Part shown: piece by piece, positions 12,191 through 24,260 of the stretch
Numbering within the stretch: position 1 is the first letter of the stretch
Layout: each line of letters starts with the position of its first letter
NCBI GenBank assembly: GCA_002007465.1
Contig: LNAC01000162.1
Coordinates: 923,534 to 987,533 of the forward strand
From: Ailurus styani
Taxonomy: Eukaryota; Chordata; Mammalia; Carnivora; Ailuridae
DNA: 64,000 nucleotides
Direction of reading: 5' to 3'
The notes under the pieces: model-generated
Told to the model about the DNA's origin: nothing
Seen by the model: the letters and a program-made list of their open reading frames with translations, nothing else
Database searches by the model: none
Made by a program: the position numbers and the translations under genes

Positions 12191-12848
12191 NNNNNNNNNN
12201 NNNNNNNNNNNNNNNNNNNNNNNNNNNNNNNNNNNNNNNNNNNNNNNNNNNNNNNNNNNNNNNNNNNNNNNNNNNNNNNNNNNNNNNNNNNNNNNNNNNN
12301 NNNNNNNNNNNNNNNNNNNNNNNNNNNNNNNNNNNNNNNNNNNNNNNNNNNNNNNNNNNNNNNNNNNNNNNNNNNNNNNNNNNNNNNNNNNNNNNNNNNN
12401 NNNNNNNNNNNNNNNNNNNNNNNNNNNNNNNNNNNNNNNNNNNNNNNNNNNNNNNNNNNNNNNNNNNNNNNNNNNNNNNNNNNNNNNNNNNNNNNNNNNN
12501 NNNNNNNNNNNNNNNNNNNNNNNNNNNNNNNNNNNNNNNNNNNNNNNNNNNNNNNNNNNNNNNNNNNNNNNNNNNNNNNNNNNNNNNNNNNNNNNNNNNN
12601 NNNNNNNNNNNNNNNNNNNNNNNNNNNNNNNNNNNNNNNNNNNNNNNNNNNNNNNNNNNNNNNNNNNNNNNNNNNNNNNNNNNNNNNNNNNNNNNNNNNN
12701 NNNNNNNNNNNNNNNNNNNNNNNNNNNNNNNNNNNNNNNNNNNNNNNNNNNNNNNNNNNNNNNNNNNNNNNNNNNNNNNNNNNNNNNNNNNNNNNNNNNN
12801 NNNNNNNNNNNNNNNNNNNNNNNNNNNNNNNNNNNNNNNNNNNNNNNN
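12191..12848. other. Assembly gap (658 N)
   Basis: All bases are N. The left edge is a T-run (12175-12190) and the right edge an A-run (12849-12860). The two long apparent reading frames through here consist of N. Confidence 1.
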
Positions 12849-12894
12849 AAAAAAAAAAAAGCTTTAAACTTGTCTACCTTGTTGTGGTTTGGGG

Positions 12895-12985
12895 TCAGGA
12901 GTGAATGAGATCATGCATACGGTGTTTAGCATAATGCCTTATACATGCTACATGCATAATAAATGTTAGTTATTACTATTTCTCA
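12895..12985 (+). repeat. MIR/L2 3'-end fragment, sense
   Basis: TGAATGAGATCATGC...TGTTTAGCATAATGCC...GCATAATAAATGTTAGTTATTA resembles the MIR 3' end. Only this part lies right of the gap. Confidence 0.5.
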
Positions 12986-12989
12986 TTCC

Positions 12990-14060
12990 ATATTCTACTC
13001 CATAGTCATCTGTTCAGTGATTGATACTGGTTTTATTACCCTTTTACTTGGACATTGCGTCTCCCTCAGCTTCCATTGAATTCTTGCCTCTTCTCTGACT
13101 CTGGCTCTTCCATCCCTCCAAAGACCTGCACTAGGCCTCTTTACTCCTTCTGTTGGTGACCTTGTCACTCCTTTGTCTGTGGGGTGGATGACTTCTCCAC
13201 TCTCAGTCTCTGTCCGAAACTTTCCCTCCCGAAGCACATTTCTAACCATTTGGTGGACATTGCCACCTGGATAGCCTAGTGGCACTCCTAGCTCAACATA
13301 TCCAGAACAGAATTCATTGCTCCTCCGGCTCAACTCACACTTCCTGCTGGTGATCTATTATCCCTGATGGTAGCATCTAGTTTCTGGTCAGTTTGTAAGG
13401 GCTCAGTTGTAAGGGCTCAGTTGACTGCTTTTCCCAATAACGTTTCATTGCATCTGTTGTCAAGTTGATAACTTTTCTCTCCTTTGTTTTTACCATCAAA
13501 ACCCCTGTAGCTCTTTCTGACTAGTGTCCTTGCCTCTCTGCAGTCCATCTTCTCTGCGACCGTTCTACATGTTAATCTTCCAAACACCTGACTATCATCT
13601 GGCCTGAAGCCCACAATGTCTTCCATTTCACCATCTGCTGAATACCATTTCCCTAAGCATCCAGCCCTTTCTATACAAGCTCTGACTCACCTTTTGGCTT
13701 TTCCCAGGCATACTTCTGTACATGCTTTCTGGGTATTCCATGACTCAACCAAACTGAACAGCTGCCCTTCTTGAACTGTCCTTTGCTTTTCTGGGCACTT
13801 CTTTCTGCTGAGAATACCAGCCTCTTCCCAGCTTTGCCTCTTAAGGTTTACATTTATCCTTCAAGATCCAGATGAGATCCCAAGTTCTACATGAAGTTTT
13901 CCCTCCACTGTTATAGTATTTGTCACATCTATGTAGTGTTTATATATATATTGGATCTCTTCTCCTAGACCATAAGCTCCATAACCACCCTAACCATATT
14001 TTACTTTTTCTCTTAGCATCCCCATCCCCCTTACATGTTCTCTTCCTAGCTCTGTGTCTT
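12990..14060 (+). repeat. LINE L2 3' half, sense
   Basis: Ordered L2 landmarks: CCTGCTGGTGATCTATTATCC, GCAGTCCATCTTCTCTGC, CTATCATCTGGCCTGAAGCCC, TACATTTATCCTTCAAGATC and AGACCATAAGCTCC. A reverse-strand open frame (12995-13333) arises inside it and is not a gene. A short direct repeat GTAAGGGCTCAGTT occurs twice at about 13396-13422. Confidence 0.7.
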
Positions 14061-15514
14061 CCATGCAATTGCTGTTCAACGGTGTTTCTTCAATGAATAA
14101 TGCAGTGAGAAACAAAACCATTTAATTTTAAGCAAGGAAGGAATATTGATGAAAGTGGTATTTCAGGAAGATTGGTCCGACACTGATTACATGAAGGATC
14201 TGAGCTAATTCTACAAAATGTTTGAAACATACAAGGGAAAGTAAAATTATTTAAACAAGACCTTGAACCCAATGTATCCTTTCAGTCATAAGGAGGGTCT
14301 AGAAAAAGCCCTTGAGGTAGAGGTTAAAAGAAATTCTTCTAATGTATATGTTCTTCCCTACCAATGTACAAAGTTCAATATCCTCACTTTGTAGATGCTA
14401 GATAAATAAGTGCATAATAATTACTAAACCTTGTTTATAGTCCCAGGTATGACATTTACATTTCTATATAAACCAGTATGATAAAGAACCACAAGTCAAA
14501 TTGCATATCTCCACCCTTAATTACATGAATAGTCACACACACAGACACGTGGACTTTATGATTCCATGGATACCAAGTTATGTACAATGATGTATGGCCA
14601 TTTTGCTAGTTTCCACGTTCCCGTTTGTTCATTCTATTTAGGTTCAGTGTAGTTTTTTTGCTCTGGCAAATGTCATTGGTAGTATAATTGAGAATTACAT
14701 CTATACTCAGCAATTTCAAAAGCTTAACTGCTCATTTTCTCAGCATTCTCTTAGTGTTTTTGGCTTCTACTGATCCTACTAAAAGCATTTCACCATTAAG
14801 TATGTGAATTCTTGAATACAAATTGTGCCATGTTGCATATTTGAATAAAAAGCCCAGAATTGAAACTATGATCCATGAGGGCAGGTTCTGGTTATACACC
14901 AAGGACAATAAAATGTAACTGATAGAAGAGAAACATTTCTCAAAGATAATATTTTTCCTTACTTAATTTGAAGATATTCAAGTGTGTAATTGTTTGACAT
15001 GTCTAAGTACCTGCCTAATAATTTCAACATAATAGAAATCTCTGCATGGCTCATATTACTCAGAATACAATGGAGAATAATGCCTGTCATAATGACTTTC
15101 CAAATACACATTGACTGGTGACGTGAGGGAGGCAGGGTTGGTTCCATGTGGACACTGTGTAACAGTGACACAAACAACTTATTCACCTTTCCCTTCACCC
15201 AGAGTGAAAATATTACTCATCTCTGTTATGGACACATATAAATATAATTAGCTTGTGATTACTCAGACACAGAACAAATTTGCCAGGATACTAGTTTCTC
15301 TTCTCTTTTTCCTTTTTATTCTTAAGCTTTTAAATTCATCACCTATTCTCATTATTGTGAAAAGGCAAAGATCAGGGAGCAGAAAGCACATAAGAAGGTA
15401 CACAAGAAAACTTTCTCATGTAGGAAAACTTTCTTAGCAGCAGGAAATTTGTCCCAAATTCTGATATAGAATTCTACAGAGCAAAGCTGAAACAAATGGA
15501 ACAGTGCTTCCCTG
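14061..15514. other. Unassigned AT-rich intron sequence
   Basis: No repeat or exon hallmark is recognised apart from a weak L2-like CCATGAGGGCAGGTTCTGG near 14873. Confidence 0.45.
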
Positions 15515-15960
15515 TTTAGTTTTCTTTTGCTGCTTTAACAAATCACCCCAATTTTATTGTCTTCAAACAGCATAAATTTATCTTATAGTTCTGGAGGTGA
15601 GAAATCCAAATGGGTCTCACTGGCCTAAGAGAACATGTTTCCTTGCCTTTTCCAGTTTCTAGAGGCCTACGCTCCTTGGCCCTTGGCCCTCCGCCATCTT
15701 CAAAGCCAGGAACGACCAAGTCAGTCCTCTTCATTATGTATCACTCTTCCTTCGACTCCTCTGCTCCCCTCTTCCACCTATACGGACCATGGTGATTACA
15801 TTGTGCTGATCCAGATAATCTAAGGTCATCTCCCTGTCTAAAGTCAGCTGGTAACAGCCTTCATTCCAACTGCTACTTTAATTTCCCGTTGTCATAACAT
15901 ATTTACAGGTTTGGGGGATTTAGATGTAGGCATCTTTAGGAGGAGAGGGAGTGGCTGTGC
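15515..15960 (-). repeat. MaLR (MLT1-type) LTR, antisense
   Basis: GTTTTCTTTTGCTGCTTTAACAAATCACC, TTTATCTTATAGTTCTGGAGGTGAGAAATCC and GGTCATCTCCCTGTCTAA follow antisense MLT1 order. It explains the overlapping open frames at 15543-15823. Confidence 0.65.
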
Positions 15961-16104
15961 TGCCTATTCTGTCCAGCCTGAAAAGATTCACATCTAGCCC
16001 ATTTCCAAAACACATTGACCACATCCCAAGATCACCCAAAGTCATGGTAGAATCAACTCAAAGTCCAAAACCTCATCAGCACAAAAGTCCCAGATCTCAT
16101 TATG

Positions 16105-16275
16105 TGCATTCAAATATCCTGTGTATCTTGTTAAAATGTAGATTCTGATTCAGTGGGCCTGGCAAAGTAGAGGGTAGGAGTATGAGGTGTAGTCATCTGA
16201 GATTGCCTTTCTAAGTAAAGCTCTCAGATATTGATGCTTCCGGTCCATGGACCACATTTTAAATAGCAAGAATTT
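16105..16275 (+). repeat. MER5A-type hAT relic
   Basis: TTGTTAAAATGTAGATTCTGATTCAGTGGGCC, CTGAGATTGCCTTTCTAA and ATATTGATGCTTCCGGTCCATGGACCACA match the MER5A core in sense. Confidence 0.75.
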
Positions 16276-16407
16276 AACATTTTTTCCAAATGCCTTAGTG
16301 AGTATTGTTGGGAAACCTTTCATGAGATTTGGATTTAGACTTTTGGATTGAATACACAGGGCAGGTCTTTGACAGACTTTAATACAATGCTATCTAGTGG
16401 GGACCCC

Positions 16408-16426
16408 ACACACACACACACACAAA
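16408..16426. repeat. (CA)n microsatellite
   Basis: Run of about nine CA units. Confidence 0.9.
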
Positions 16427-16429
16427 AGT

Positions 16430-17760
16430 GGGAGGGGAGGAGGAGGCCGAAGGCTTATGCCTAGGGCTTTGACCCCAGTGTATATACTTTTAGCCATGAC
16501 TTAGAACTGCCGTATTGTTCTACTGCAGTGGCTATCCTAGCTCCACATATAGGTCAAGTTGATGAGGACATTTGCTTCAGCTGTGGACGGCCAGAACCAA
16601 TTAGAGAAAACACCATAAAAGGCTAGCCTTACCTCCCACCTCTTAGGCTGCAGGGAAGATTGAAGAGCCCACACCTTTCCTGCCTCTAACCGACTTCATT
16701 CCTCTGAGTGTTCCACCTGTTTGTAGAGCTGACGTCTACATAGTTTCTTGCGATCTGACTGATTGATTACCGTGTTAACTCCTCCTTGAGAATGGACCAG
16801 GTACTGTGGTTGTCCAGAAATGGTCACCTTAGTTCCCCTCGTCATGAGGTCTGCTTCTTTAGGTATGGATGTCCCCAGGCTAAGCTGAATTCAGATGAGA
16901 ATTTGTGATGAAGGAATGGAGAGGAAATAGATACCAAATGAGCTTACGGGGTTAGAGGAAAATGATTCTCATCCAAAAAGTAGACTCAGTAAGACTCAGT
17001 AAGCCTGCTTCTTGCTGTTTAGAATCAGTTTCACCATGGTCCAGAATGGACCATCAGCTCTCCATAAGTGGCATTTTTAGTAGGATGGTATCATAGCTTT
17101 GAGAACAGACTTTCTGCTCTCTTATGTAATCTTTCATGCCACACTGGCTAAGTCCAAATATACATGTATATTTTAGAATCCACAGAGGGGAAACACGTAA
17201 CTTCTCTCCCTGGGTTTCCTAGCAGCTAATAAAGATGGGGATGCCAGGCAAGGGATGGCATCTGTATGACCCCTGTTTTGCCGCCATCACTCCTTGTTCT
17301 TTTGGGAGATGTTCACAGCATCACCTGTGGAGAGTTACTGAACCTGCAGGCAAACACTGATCAGTGGTAAAGGGTGTTTGGAAGATTGGAGAATTTTATT
17401 ACTTCTAACTGAAGTGAGAGACTGTCTTTCTCATAGGTTTCTGATTTTAGTAGGGTTATGTTAAACTGGCATATTTGCTCCTATGCTTTGAAGGATAGCA
17501 TCAACCATGTATTTTTGAGTGTTTTAGTCCTCACTCATTGTCATCATACAATTCAGAGTCACATGTCATTTGATGTTCTTAAAATTTTTATATATAATAT
17601 TTTTTTATTTCCCTACTTAGCAAAATTATGGGTGGCGATCACATCTTACTTCAAATATGCCCCTCAGTAGCTTGAAAAACAATAAACTGATGCTAGGTTC
17701 TAAGTCATTTTTAACTGATCGATTTCTGGACACCCATGAAAATCAGTGAGGTCAGTCTTA
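16430..17760. other. Unassigned intron sequence
   Basis: No clear repeat family or exon. A small tandem duplication AGACTCAGTA/AGACTCAGTA is seen at about 16982-17002. Confidence 0.4.
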
Positions 17761-17763
17761 GGC

Positions 17764-17933
17764 AGTGATTCTCAACCTTGTTCACTCATGAAAGTTTAAA
17801 AAAAAATTCATGTCTATGCTCCAAACCAAAATAATTAAATCAGATCTTCTAGAGGTCAGGACCAGAACTTTCCATGGGTTTAAAGCTTCTTAGGTGGTTC
17901 TAGTATGCAACCAAAGTCAAGAACTTCTGCAGT
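17764..17933 (+). repeat. MER5-type hAT relic with terminal repeats
   Basis: Begins CAGTGATTCTCAACC and ends near AGTCAAGAACTTCTG, the expected near-inverted ends, with AATTAAATCAGATCTTCTAGAGG inside. Confidence 0.65.
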
Positions 17934-18104
17934 AGATGCAGGCAGTTTGTGAGAAGGAAGCACAGGGAGGTTTAGGAAAGCCCAACTGCTTTGACACTGA
18001 AAAGGAAATATGTATTTGTTCTTGTTTCTCCTTCTTAAGGCATAAAGAGGAAAAGAGGTGATGAAAAGATTATTATGGTATGGCTACAATACAAGGACAT
18101 TTCC

Positions 18105-19012
18105 CTTGGGGTGCATATGGCTCTTTTTCCACTACATCTGTATCTTTGGAGTAAATACCCAGTAGTGCAATTGCTGGGTCATAGGGTAGCTCTATTTTTA
18201 ATTTTTTTGAGGAACCTCCACACTGTTTTCCAAAGTGGCTGCACCAATTTGCTTTCACACCAACAGTGTAAGAGGGTTCCCCTTTCTCCACAACTTCTCC
18301 AACATTTGTTGTTTCTTGCCTTGTCGATTTTTGCCATTCTAACTGGTGTAAGGTGGTGTCTCAGTGTGGTTTTGATTTGAATTTCCCTGATGGCTAATGA
18401 TGATGAACACTTTCTCATGTGTCCGTTAGCCATTTGTATGTCTTCTTTGAAGAAGTGTCTGCTCATGTCTTCTGCCCATTTTTGATTGGATTATCTGTTT
18501 TTTGGGTGTAGAGTTTGAGAAGTTCTTTATAGATCGTGGATATCAGCCCTTTGTCTGTAGTGTCATTTGCAGATATCTTCCCCCATTCTGTGGATTGCCT
18601 CTTTGTTTTGTTGACTGTTTCCTTTGCTATCAGAAGCTTTTTATCTTGATGAAGTCCCAAAAGTTCATTTTCGCTTTTGTTTCCCTTGCCTTTGGAGACA
18701 TGTCTTGAAAGAAGTTGCTGTGGCCAATGTCGAAGAAGTTAATGCCTATGTTTGCCTCTAGGATTTTGATGGATTCCTGTCTCATGTTGGGGTCTTTCAT
18801 CCATTTAGAGTTTATCTTTGTGTATGGTGTAAAAGAATGGTCCAGTTTCATTCTTCCATATGTAACTGTCCAATTTTCCCAGCACCATTTATTGAAGAGA
18901 CTGTCTTGCTTCCATTGGATATTTTTTTCCTGCTTTGTCAAAGATTAGTTGACCATAGAGTTGAGAGTTCATATCTGGCCTCTTTATTCTGTTCCATTGG
19001 TCTATGTGTCTG
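18105..19012 (-). repeat. L1 ORF2 C-terminal fragment, antisense
   Basis: The reverse strand reads as carnivore L1 ORF2 in pieces (for example [15 protein letters not shown] at the low-coordinate end). + strand landmarks are CCAAAGTGGCTGCACCAATTT, CACACCAACAGTGTAAGAGG and TTCCATTGGTCTATGTGTCTG. Frameshifts break the frame. The low-coordinate end stops within ORF2, with no 3' UTR or poly-T tract, so it is an internal fragment missing the L1 3' end. Confidence 0.92.
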
Positions 19013-19446
19013 TACAGGGGATTCATTTGGCTTTCTAAATGAGAAAAGCAGTACCTACATAACTGCTTTCCTCTCTTTTCTTTTTCTTCCTCAGCTTCCA
19101 GCAGGCTGCATTCTACCCCTTCACTCCCTCTTGCAAAGGTCTCTAACTGACCTGATGTTAAAAAGAACGGAGCTGTTTTCTCAGGGCATACAATTCACCC
19201 TTCTCCAAAGGCTTTCTTCCTCCTTCACCTGTGACTGAGTGCTCCTGGGTCCCCCTGCCCTGTGCTTCCTCCTCTAACAATCCCGCCACCTGGTTCTTTC
19301 TTAGCCCTCAAGCCTCAAATCCTAAGTCTTTGCTCTACTTCTTACTTCTCAAAGGTTCATGTAGTGTCTATTAGACTGATGCAGTTTTTATTAGTTAAAC
19401 GTTTCATTCTCTCAACTATGGGTCTAATGGGCCTTTCCTTAAACTC
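19013..19446. other. Unassigned pyrimidine-rich intron sequence
   Basis: C/T-rich segment between the L1 fragment and the TTTC tract; no family recognised. Confidence 0.4.
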
Positions 19447-19474
19447 TTCCTTTCTTTTTCTTTCTTTCTTTCTC

Positions 19475-19515
<41 letters not shown>

Positions 19516-19550
19516 TTTCTTTTCTTTTCTTTCTTTCTTTCTTTTTTAGT
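19447..19550. repeat. (TTTC)n pyrimidine microsatellite
   Basis: About 100 bp of CTTT units with CTCT, TTCTTC and TTTTC interruptions; the apparent Phe/Leu/Ser- and Lys/Arg-rich open frames here are translations of it. Confidence 0.95.
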
Positions 19551-20089
19551 GGTGCCAATATTTTGTTTCATCCATGCAAAAACAAGCCAAACTAAAACAA
19601 CTCCAAAAATTAACAGGCACAAAAAGCAACAAGTGGAGTCATATTTGCCTTCCCATTCTTCCTTAGCTTGTTCCTTTCTTCTGTATTCCCACGGCTTCTT
19701 TCCTATCTCAGGGCCCTGTGGGTTCTTGTGGCTTTCTCAAGTGTCTCTGTATTTTCTGTGTTTTCCCTTTATATGCTCTAAACATGAGTCAACTAATTTC
19801 ACCAAAACCCTTTTCTACATAATCCACCTAGCTGGGGAGGGGATCACAAGGCAGTTTCTAAGGTAATGGTAATTTTCTTCATTTGGATGGAAAGTACAAT
19901 GATTGTTTGTTATTATTCTTTAACTCCTCATATGTTCTCACATACTCTTTTGTATGTGTGATACTTTTAACTAAAATAAATTCCTGTCATTTTTTTAAAA
20001 TAGACTTTAAAATGATGTCTTACTGCATTCTAGAGTCTCAACTTGAAATTCCAAAGTTGGCTGTCAGCTGATCCCAAGTAAACTGTCCA

Positions 20090-20450
20090 CTGTCCTTCCC
20101 AATTTTTGACTCTAATAACCTTCCCATCCAATCATGTTGGTTCCTTCAGTACCCCAAACTTCCCACATTTATTTCCTCTTCTGAACCTTATTCCCACTGT
20201 GTTTCTATCTGAGAAATTCTTTTTCTTCTTCAATCCAAGATTTATACTTTCCTTCAACTTTTACAGCATATCATTCTGTGTAGTCTCCCTTCTCCTTCCC
20301 AGGAACTCTTCCTGACTTTTACAATCTCCAAATCCATGTTTGGTTACATACTGTGTTATAGGCTACTTGACCGGTTTTGTTTGTTTTTTAGTATATTTAC
20401 CATCTTTCCTCAACTAGAATATAAAGTCCTAGAGGAATGAGCATGAATCT
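20090..20450 (+). repeat. Probable L2 3' end, sense
   Basis: CAGGAACTCTTCCTGACTTTTAC and CCTCAACTAGAATATAAAGTCCTAGAGGAATGAG resemble the L2 3' region (ACTAGAATGTAAGCTCC...). Diverged. Confidence 0.5.
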
Positions 20451-21550
20451 TTTGCTACTTTCTTTGAAATATGTTGGAGGAGGCTACATTTGTTTGGTTT
20501 AATCATGTTGAGTGTAGAAATAATCCAGAGAGTGTTACTGTAAATGTGGAGTGAGCCAAGAAATGTTGAAGGCCAGATACAATCTCTGAGTGCCAAAAAC
20601 AGTGACCTTTGAAAAGACTTCAAAGCTCTACCAAATGTAATAATCCTACAGGCAAAATCACCTTTTGGAACATTTTGCTTAGAATCACTTGTGCTAATAT
20701 TATGTTTATAGCACCCTTTAGGAAGATGGGCTAAAATTGACACATGGTACATGTTGAATCTATTCTCTGCTTCTTATCAAGTCAATTTTCTTCCATTAAA
20801 ATTTTCACTTTTAGGGTTTATTTTCATCAGCTTTTTAAGTAAATGTGGCACATGGTTTGTTTACTGGGTTTTTTCTTTATCATTTTTATCTAGGAAAATT
20901 ACCAAAAAAGAGTCCAGGAAAATGATTGCACTCTCTTCTGCCATATGGCCTTCCGATAACATGCAGCATTTAATAACCGCTGCAGCTTTTAATTTACCAA
21001 AAGCTGGAAGTTGATGTACAAATTGTCCTTTGTTTTTAATGTTTATTTTAATGCTTGCTTATCATTTCAAATAATACTTTATGATTTAAGGTAAGGATTA
21101 TCATGTTAAATATATGCTAATAATTTTGTGATTCAGGTATTCACAGTTTATTAATTTAAAATTTATGTTAAAATCATTATTTTCATCAGAGATACAATTA
21201 AAATCTATTGAGTACTGAAATATATTTTAATAGTAAGATTTATTCACTGTCATATGATTTGGATTGTAATAATTCATTGGAATGTTCTCTTTACTCTCTG
21301 GTGTATACAGTCACACACGCACACACCTTTTGATAGAAAAAAAGTTACAATTTGTTTAAGATGTATTAACTTTCTCCCCACCCACTCAAAAAAAGAAAAT
21401 TGTGTCGGCAGTTTTGGTGGAGTTTCTATCAAATATCTAAGGACAAACTGTTTCGGAACACATAAAAGTTGAAAATCTTGTCTAATATCTTACCCTAACC
21501 CAGCAAAATTTTAATACTAAAACCTGGAAAAGACAGTATAAGAAGGAAAA
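20451..21550. other. Unassigned AT-rich intron sequence
   Basis: No hallmark of SINE, L1 or LTR and no exon seen. Confidence 0.4.
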
Positions 21551-21555
21551 GGAAA

Positions 21556-21872
21556 TGCAATGGATTGAATGTTTATGTCCCTAAACTTTGTGTTGAAATC
21601 CTAACCTTGAAGTGATTGGTCTTAGGAGGTGATTAGGTCATAAGGGTAGATCCTCATGAATGGGATTAGTGCCCTTATAAAAGATACCCCAGGGAGCTCT
21701 ATCACCCCTTCTGCCATCTACAATTAGTGACAGGGAAAGATCTCCATCTGTGAACCAGACACTAAATCTGCTGCTGCCTTGATCTTGGACTTCCCAGCCC
21801 CCAGAACTACTGGCTTGTAAGCTATCCAGTCTGTAATATTTTGTTGCAGTAGCCCAAGCCAACTAAGACAGA
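21556..21872 (+). repeat. MaLR (MST/MLT1-type) LTR, sense
   Basis: GCAATGGATTGAATGTTTATGTCCC, TCATGAATGGGATTAGTGCCCTTATAA, GATCTTGGACTTCCCAGCCCCCAGAAC and CCAAGCCAACTAAGACAG match MaLR LTR order. The open frames 21638-21948 lie in it. Confidence 0.75.
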
Positions 21873-21934
21873 AAGGAATACACTCTAAGAAAGAATACAC
21901 TGTGTCCCCTAATGGAATGATGAGTGTTTTTAAA

Positions 21935-22075
21935 TCCTTACCATTCACTAGGCACTATGATAAGCCTTTTTCAGAGGTATAGAAAAGTTAAGTAATTTGC
22001 TAGGAATCACTCAGTTACTTAGTAGTAAAATTGTACTTAAAACCCAGGAACACCTGAAATCAGAAACCACATGCA
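21935..22075 (-). repeat. MIR, antisense, diverged
   Basis: CACTAGGCACTATGATAAGCC...AGTTAAGTAATTTGCTAGGAATCACTCAG is a worn antisense MIR. Confidence 0.55.
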
Positions 22076-22322
22076 ATTAATGAAATATTTTTGCTTTCTG
22101 GATACAAAAGTCCTAAATAAAGTATTGAGAAAAATAGAATCTGTAAGAATACAAAAGAATGATACAAAATAACCAAGTTACTCTAGGAATAAAAAATTGA
22201 TTTGCCATTATTAGTAAGTCAATTTTTATAATCTTTAATGAATTTTAATAAGAAATAGTTAAATCAACACCATTTTTAACAAGCACAGTCCAATTAAGGT
22301 TAAGAAGAAAAGAGCTGTATTT

Positions 22323-22325
<3 letters not shown>

Positions 22326-22365
<40 letters not shown>

Positions 22366-22544
22366 TTTTATTTATTTGACACAGAGAGAGAGATCACAAG
22401 GAGGCAGAGAGGCAGGCAGAGAGAGAGGAGGAAGCAGGCTCCCTGCTGAGCAGAGAGCCCGATGCGGGCCTCGATCCCAGGACCCTGGGATCATGACCTG
22501 AGCCGAAAGCAGAGGCTTTAACCCACTGAGCCACCCAGGCGCCC
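22326..22544 (-). repeat. Very young CAN-SINE, antisense, 36-nt pure poly-T
   Basis: An uninterrupted T-run (22325-22360) leads into AAAGATTTTATTTATTTGACACAG, the GA tract and an intact body ending GCCACCCAGGCGCCC. A perfect 16-bp duplication AAGAGCTGTATTTTCT flanks it (22310-22325, 22545-22560). A perfect duplication and long pure tail mean a recent insertion. Confidence 0.97.
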
Positions 22545-22794
22545 AAGAGCTGTATTTTCTAATATTCAACATTGTTCAGGAAATTCTTAGCAAATGGAAT
22601 AACATTACAAAAAGAAATGAAGTAGAAATATTGGAAAGGAGCAGGCAAAATGATACTAAATTTGCAGTGGATAAGATAACTTGGAAAATCAATATGTAGG
22701 TCTAGATTCAGGATGATCTGAATTATTCTTCAGAACTTCCCTCTCTAAAATGTCTCTCAGTTTTAGCCTAATTTGTCCATGTTCAAAACCTGAA

Positions 22795-22960
22795 TTACTG
22801 TTACACTTATCACTCTCATTTTGCAGATGTGGTCACCAAGAACTACAGAATCAAGAGTCACGGCCAGACTCAAACACCTTGTAAGTGGTGTAGCTGGGTT
22901 TCAAAACAGACAGTCCTGCTCCAAAAGTGGCCTTCCTAACCGGTTACACTGTATTGAATA
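22795..22960 (-). repeat. MIR, antisense
   Basis: CTCTCATTTTGCAGATGTGGTCACC...CTTGTAAGTGGTGTAGCTGGGTTTC is the antisense MIR core. Confidence 0.55.
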
Positions 22961-23930
22961 ACACAGTCTGTTCTGCCTGCATGTTATCCACATGCCCAGT
23001 GCACGGTGAACTCTGCCATCACATGGAATGATACTCAATCACAGGAGACTATTCCTCTAGACTAGGAAAGGAGCTACTATCTGAATTCCAAGGATTGCAT
23101 ATATAATTTGAAAACTACTTTGTTCCCCTCCCTCTCCATGCTGATATATCTCACTGGAAAAACATTACTACCTAAAACCGGAACAGGAAACATCAAATTT
23201 ACATAAAAATTTATATCTATCTTCTTTTAAACATTTTTTTCCTAAGCTATTTATCCTCTGTTGTCCTGAAATCATTGGATAGCTTGTTTAGAATTATATG
23301 CTAATAAAATTAACCCTTTGCTGCTTTAAATAATAATGACACTGGGATCTGCAATTTGAAACAGGAATGTGGGATTAGATGCTAAAATTCAGATATGACT
23401 ATAAGGTACTACATAAGAATAAAATGTATATTGAACGAGGAAATGAGCAAAGTTGCAATAATAATTCACTTACCATACACATGCAGAGCATTTTGATATT
23501 CGAAACATGAATGTTGTTGTACAAAATTAATTAAAGCTTGTCCAAACATAGTTAATTTTAGATTAAAAATCATAATCTGCAAGTACTTGTGGTGTTTTCT
23601 AAAAATTGGTAATGATGATCTCCCAAATATTTTCTTAAGTAGGACTAAAGTTTGTGATTTCATTTACAAAGATGGAATGTGATATAAGATCTTATAGTAA
23701 GTATAGACAGACCTGTATATGGGTTATGTCTCCAAACACGTTAATTTGTAAATTAAATATTTAGAACAAGAATGATTTTGCAGCTGAAAGAATATCATAA
23801 ATAGAGATAATAGTTCCAAACTAATGTACCAAAGCCCACTGAACCTACAATGTACCTGCAATGAACTAGGTTTCATGTGCTTATTTACCATCTACATTAG
23901 ATTCTTTGATCAAATGTCTTTCAAACCTTT
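22961..23930. other. Unassigned AT-rich intron sequence
   Basis: No repeat hallmark or exon recognised. Confidence 0.4.
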
Positions 23931-23939
23931 TTTTAAATT

Positions 23940-24260
23940 CTTTTCTTAATATTGTGGAGAGTTTTTAACATAGTCTAGATACAAGTCCTTTATCAGAAAT
24001 GTATTTTGCAAATACTTTCTCCCAGATTGAAGTTTGTCTCTTTATCTTCTTAAGAGATCTTTTGAAGACCAGAAGTTTTTAATTTTGATAAAGTCTACCA
24101 ATTTTTAAAAATTAATAAAAGTGTTGGTTGTATCTAAGAAATCTTTGCTTAGCCCAAGGTCATAAACATTTTCTCTAAGGTTGTCTTCTAGAAGTTTTAC
24201 GGTTTAGGTTTTATGTTTAAGTCTGTGATCTATTTTGAATTTATTTTTTGCTAATGGCAA
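23940..24260 (-). repeat. Old L1 ORF2 fragment, antisense
   Basis: CAAGTCCTTTATCAGAAATGTATTTTGCAAATACTTTCTCCCAG, CAGAAGTTTTTAATTTTGATAAAGTC and GTGATCTATTTTGAATTTATTTTT are typical antisense L1 ORF2 sequence. Confidence 0.85.

Noticed and set aside
12114..12908. Apparent 264- and 232-codon frames
   Set aside because: They consist almost wholly of the N gap and flanking homopolymers.
12995..13333. 112-codon reverse-strand frame
   Set aside because: Lies inside a sense L2 element; composition and position fit an L2 artefact.
18073..18941. Several reverse-strand open frames of 60-103 codons
   Set aside because: They are broken pieces of antisense L1 ORF2 with frameshifts, not host genes.
19447..19622. 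Lys/Arg-rich and Phe/Ser-rich frames
   Set aside because: Translations of the TTTC microsatellite.
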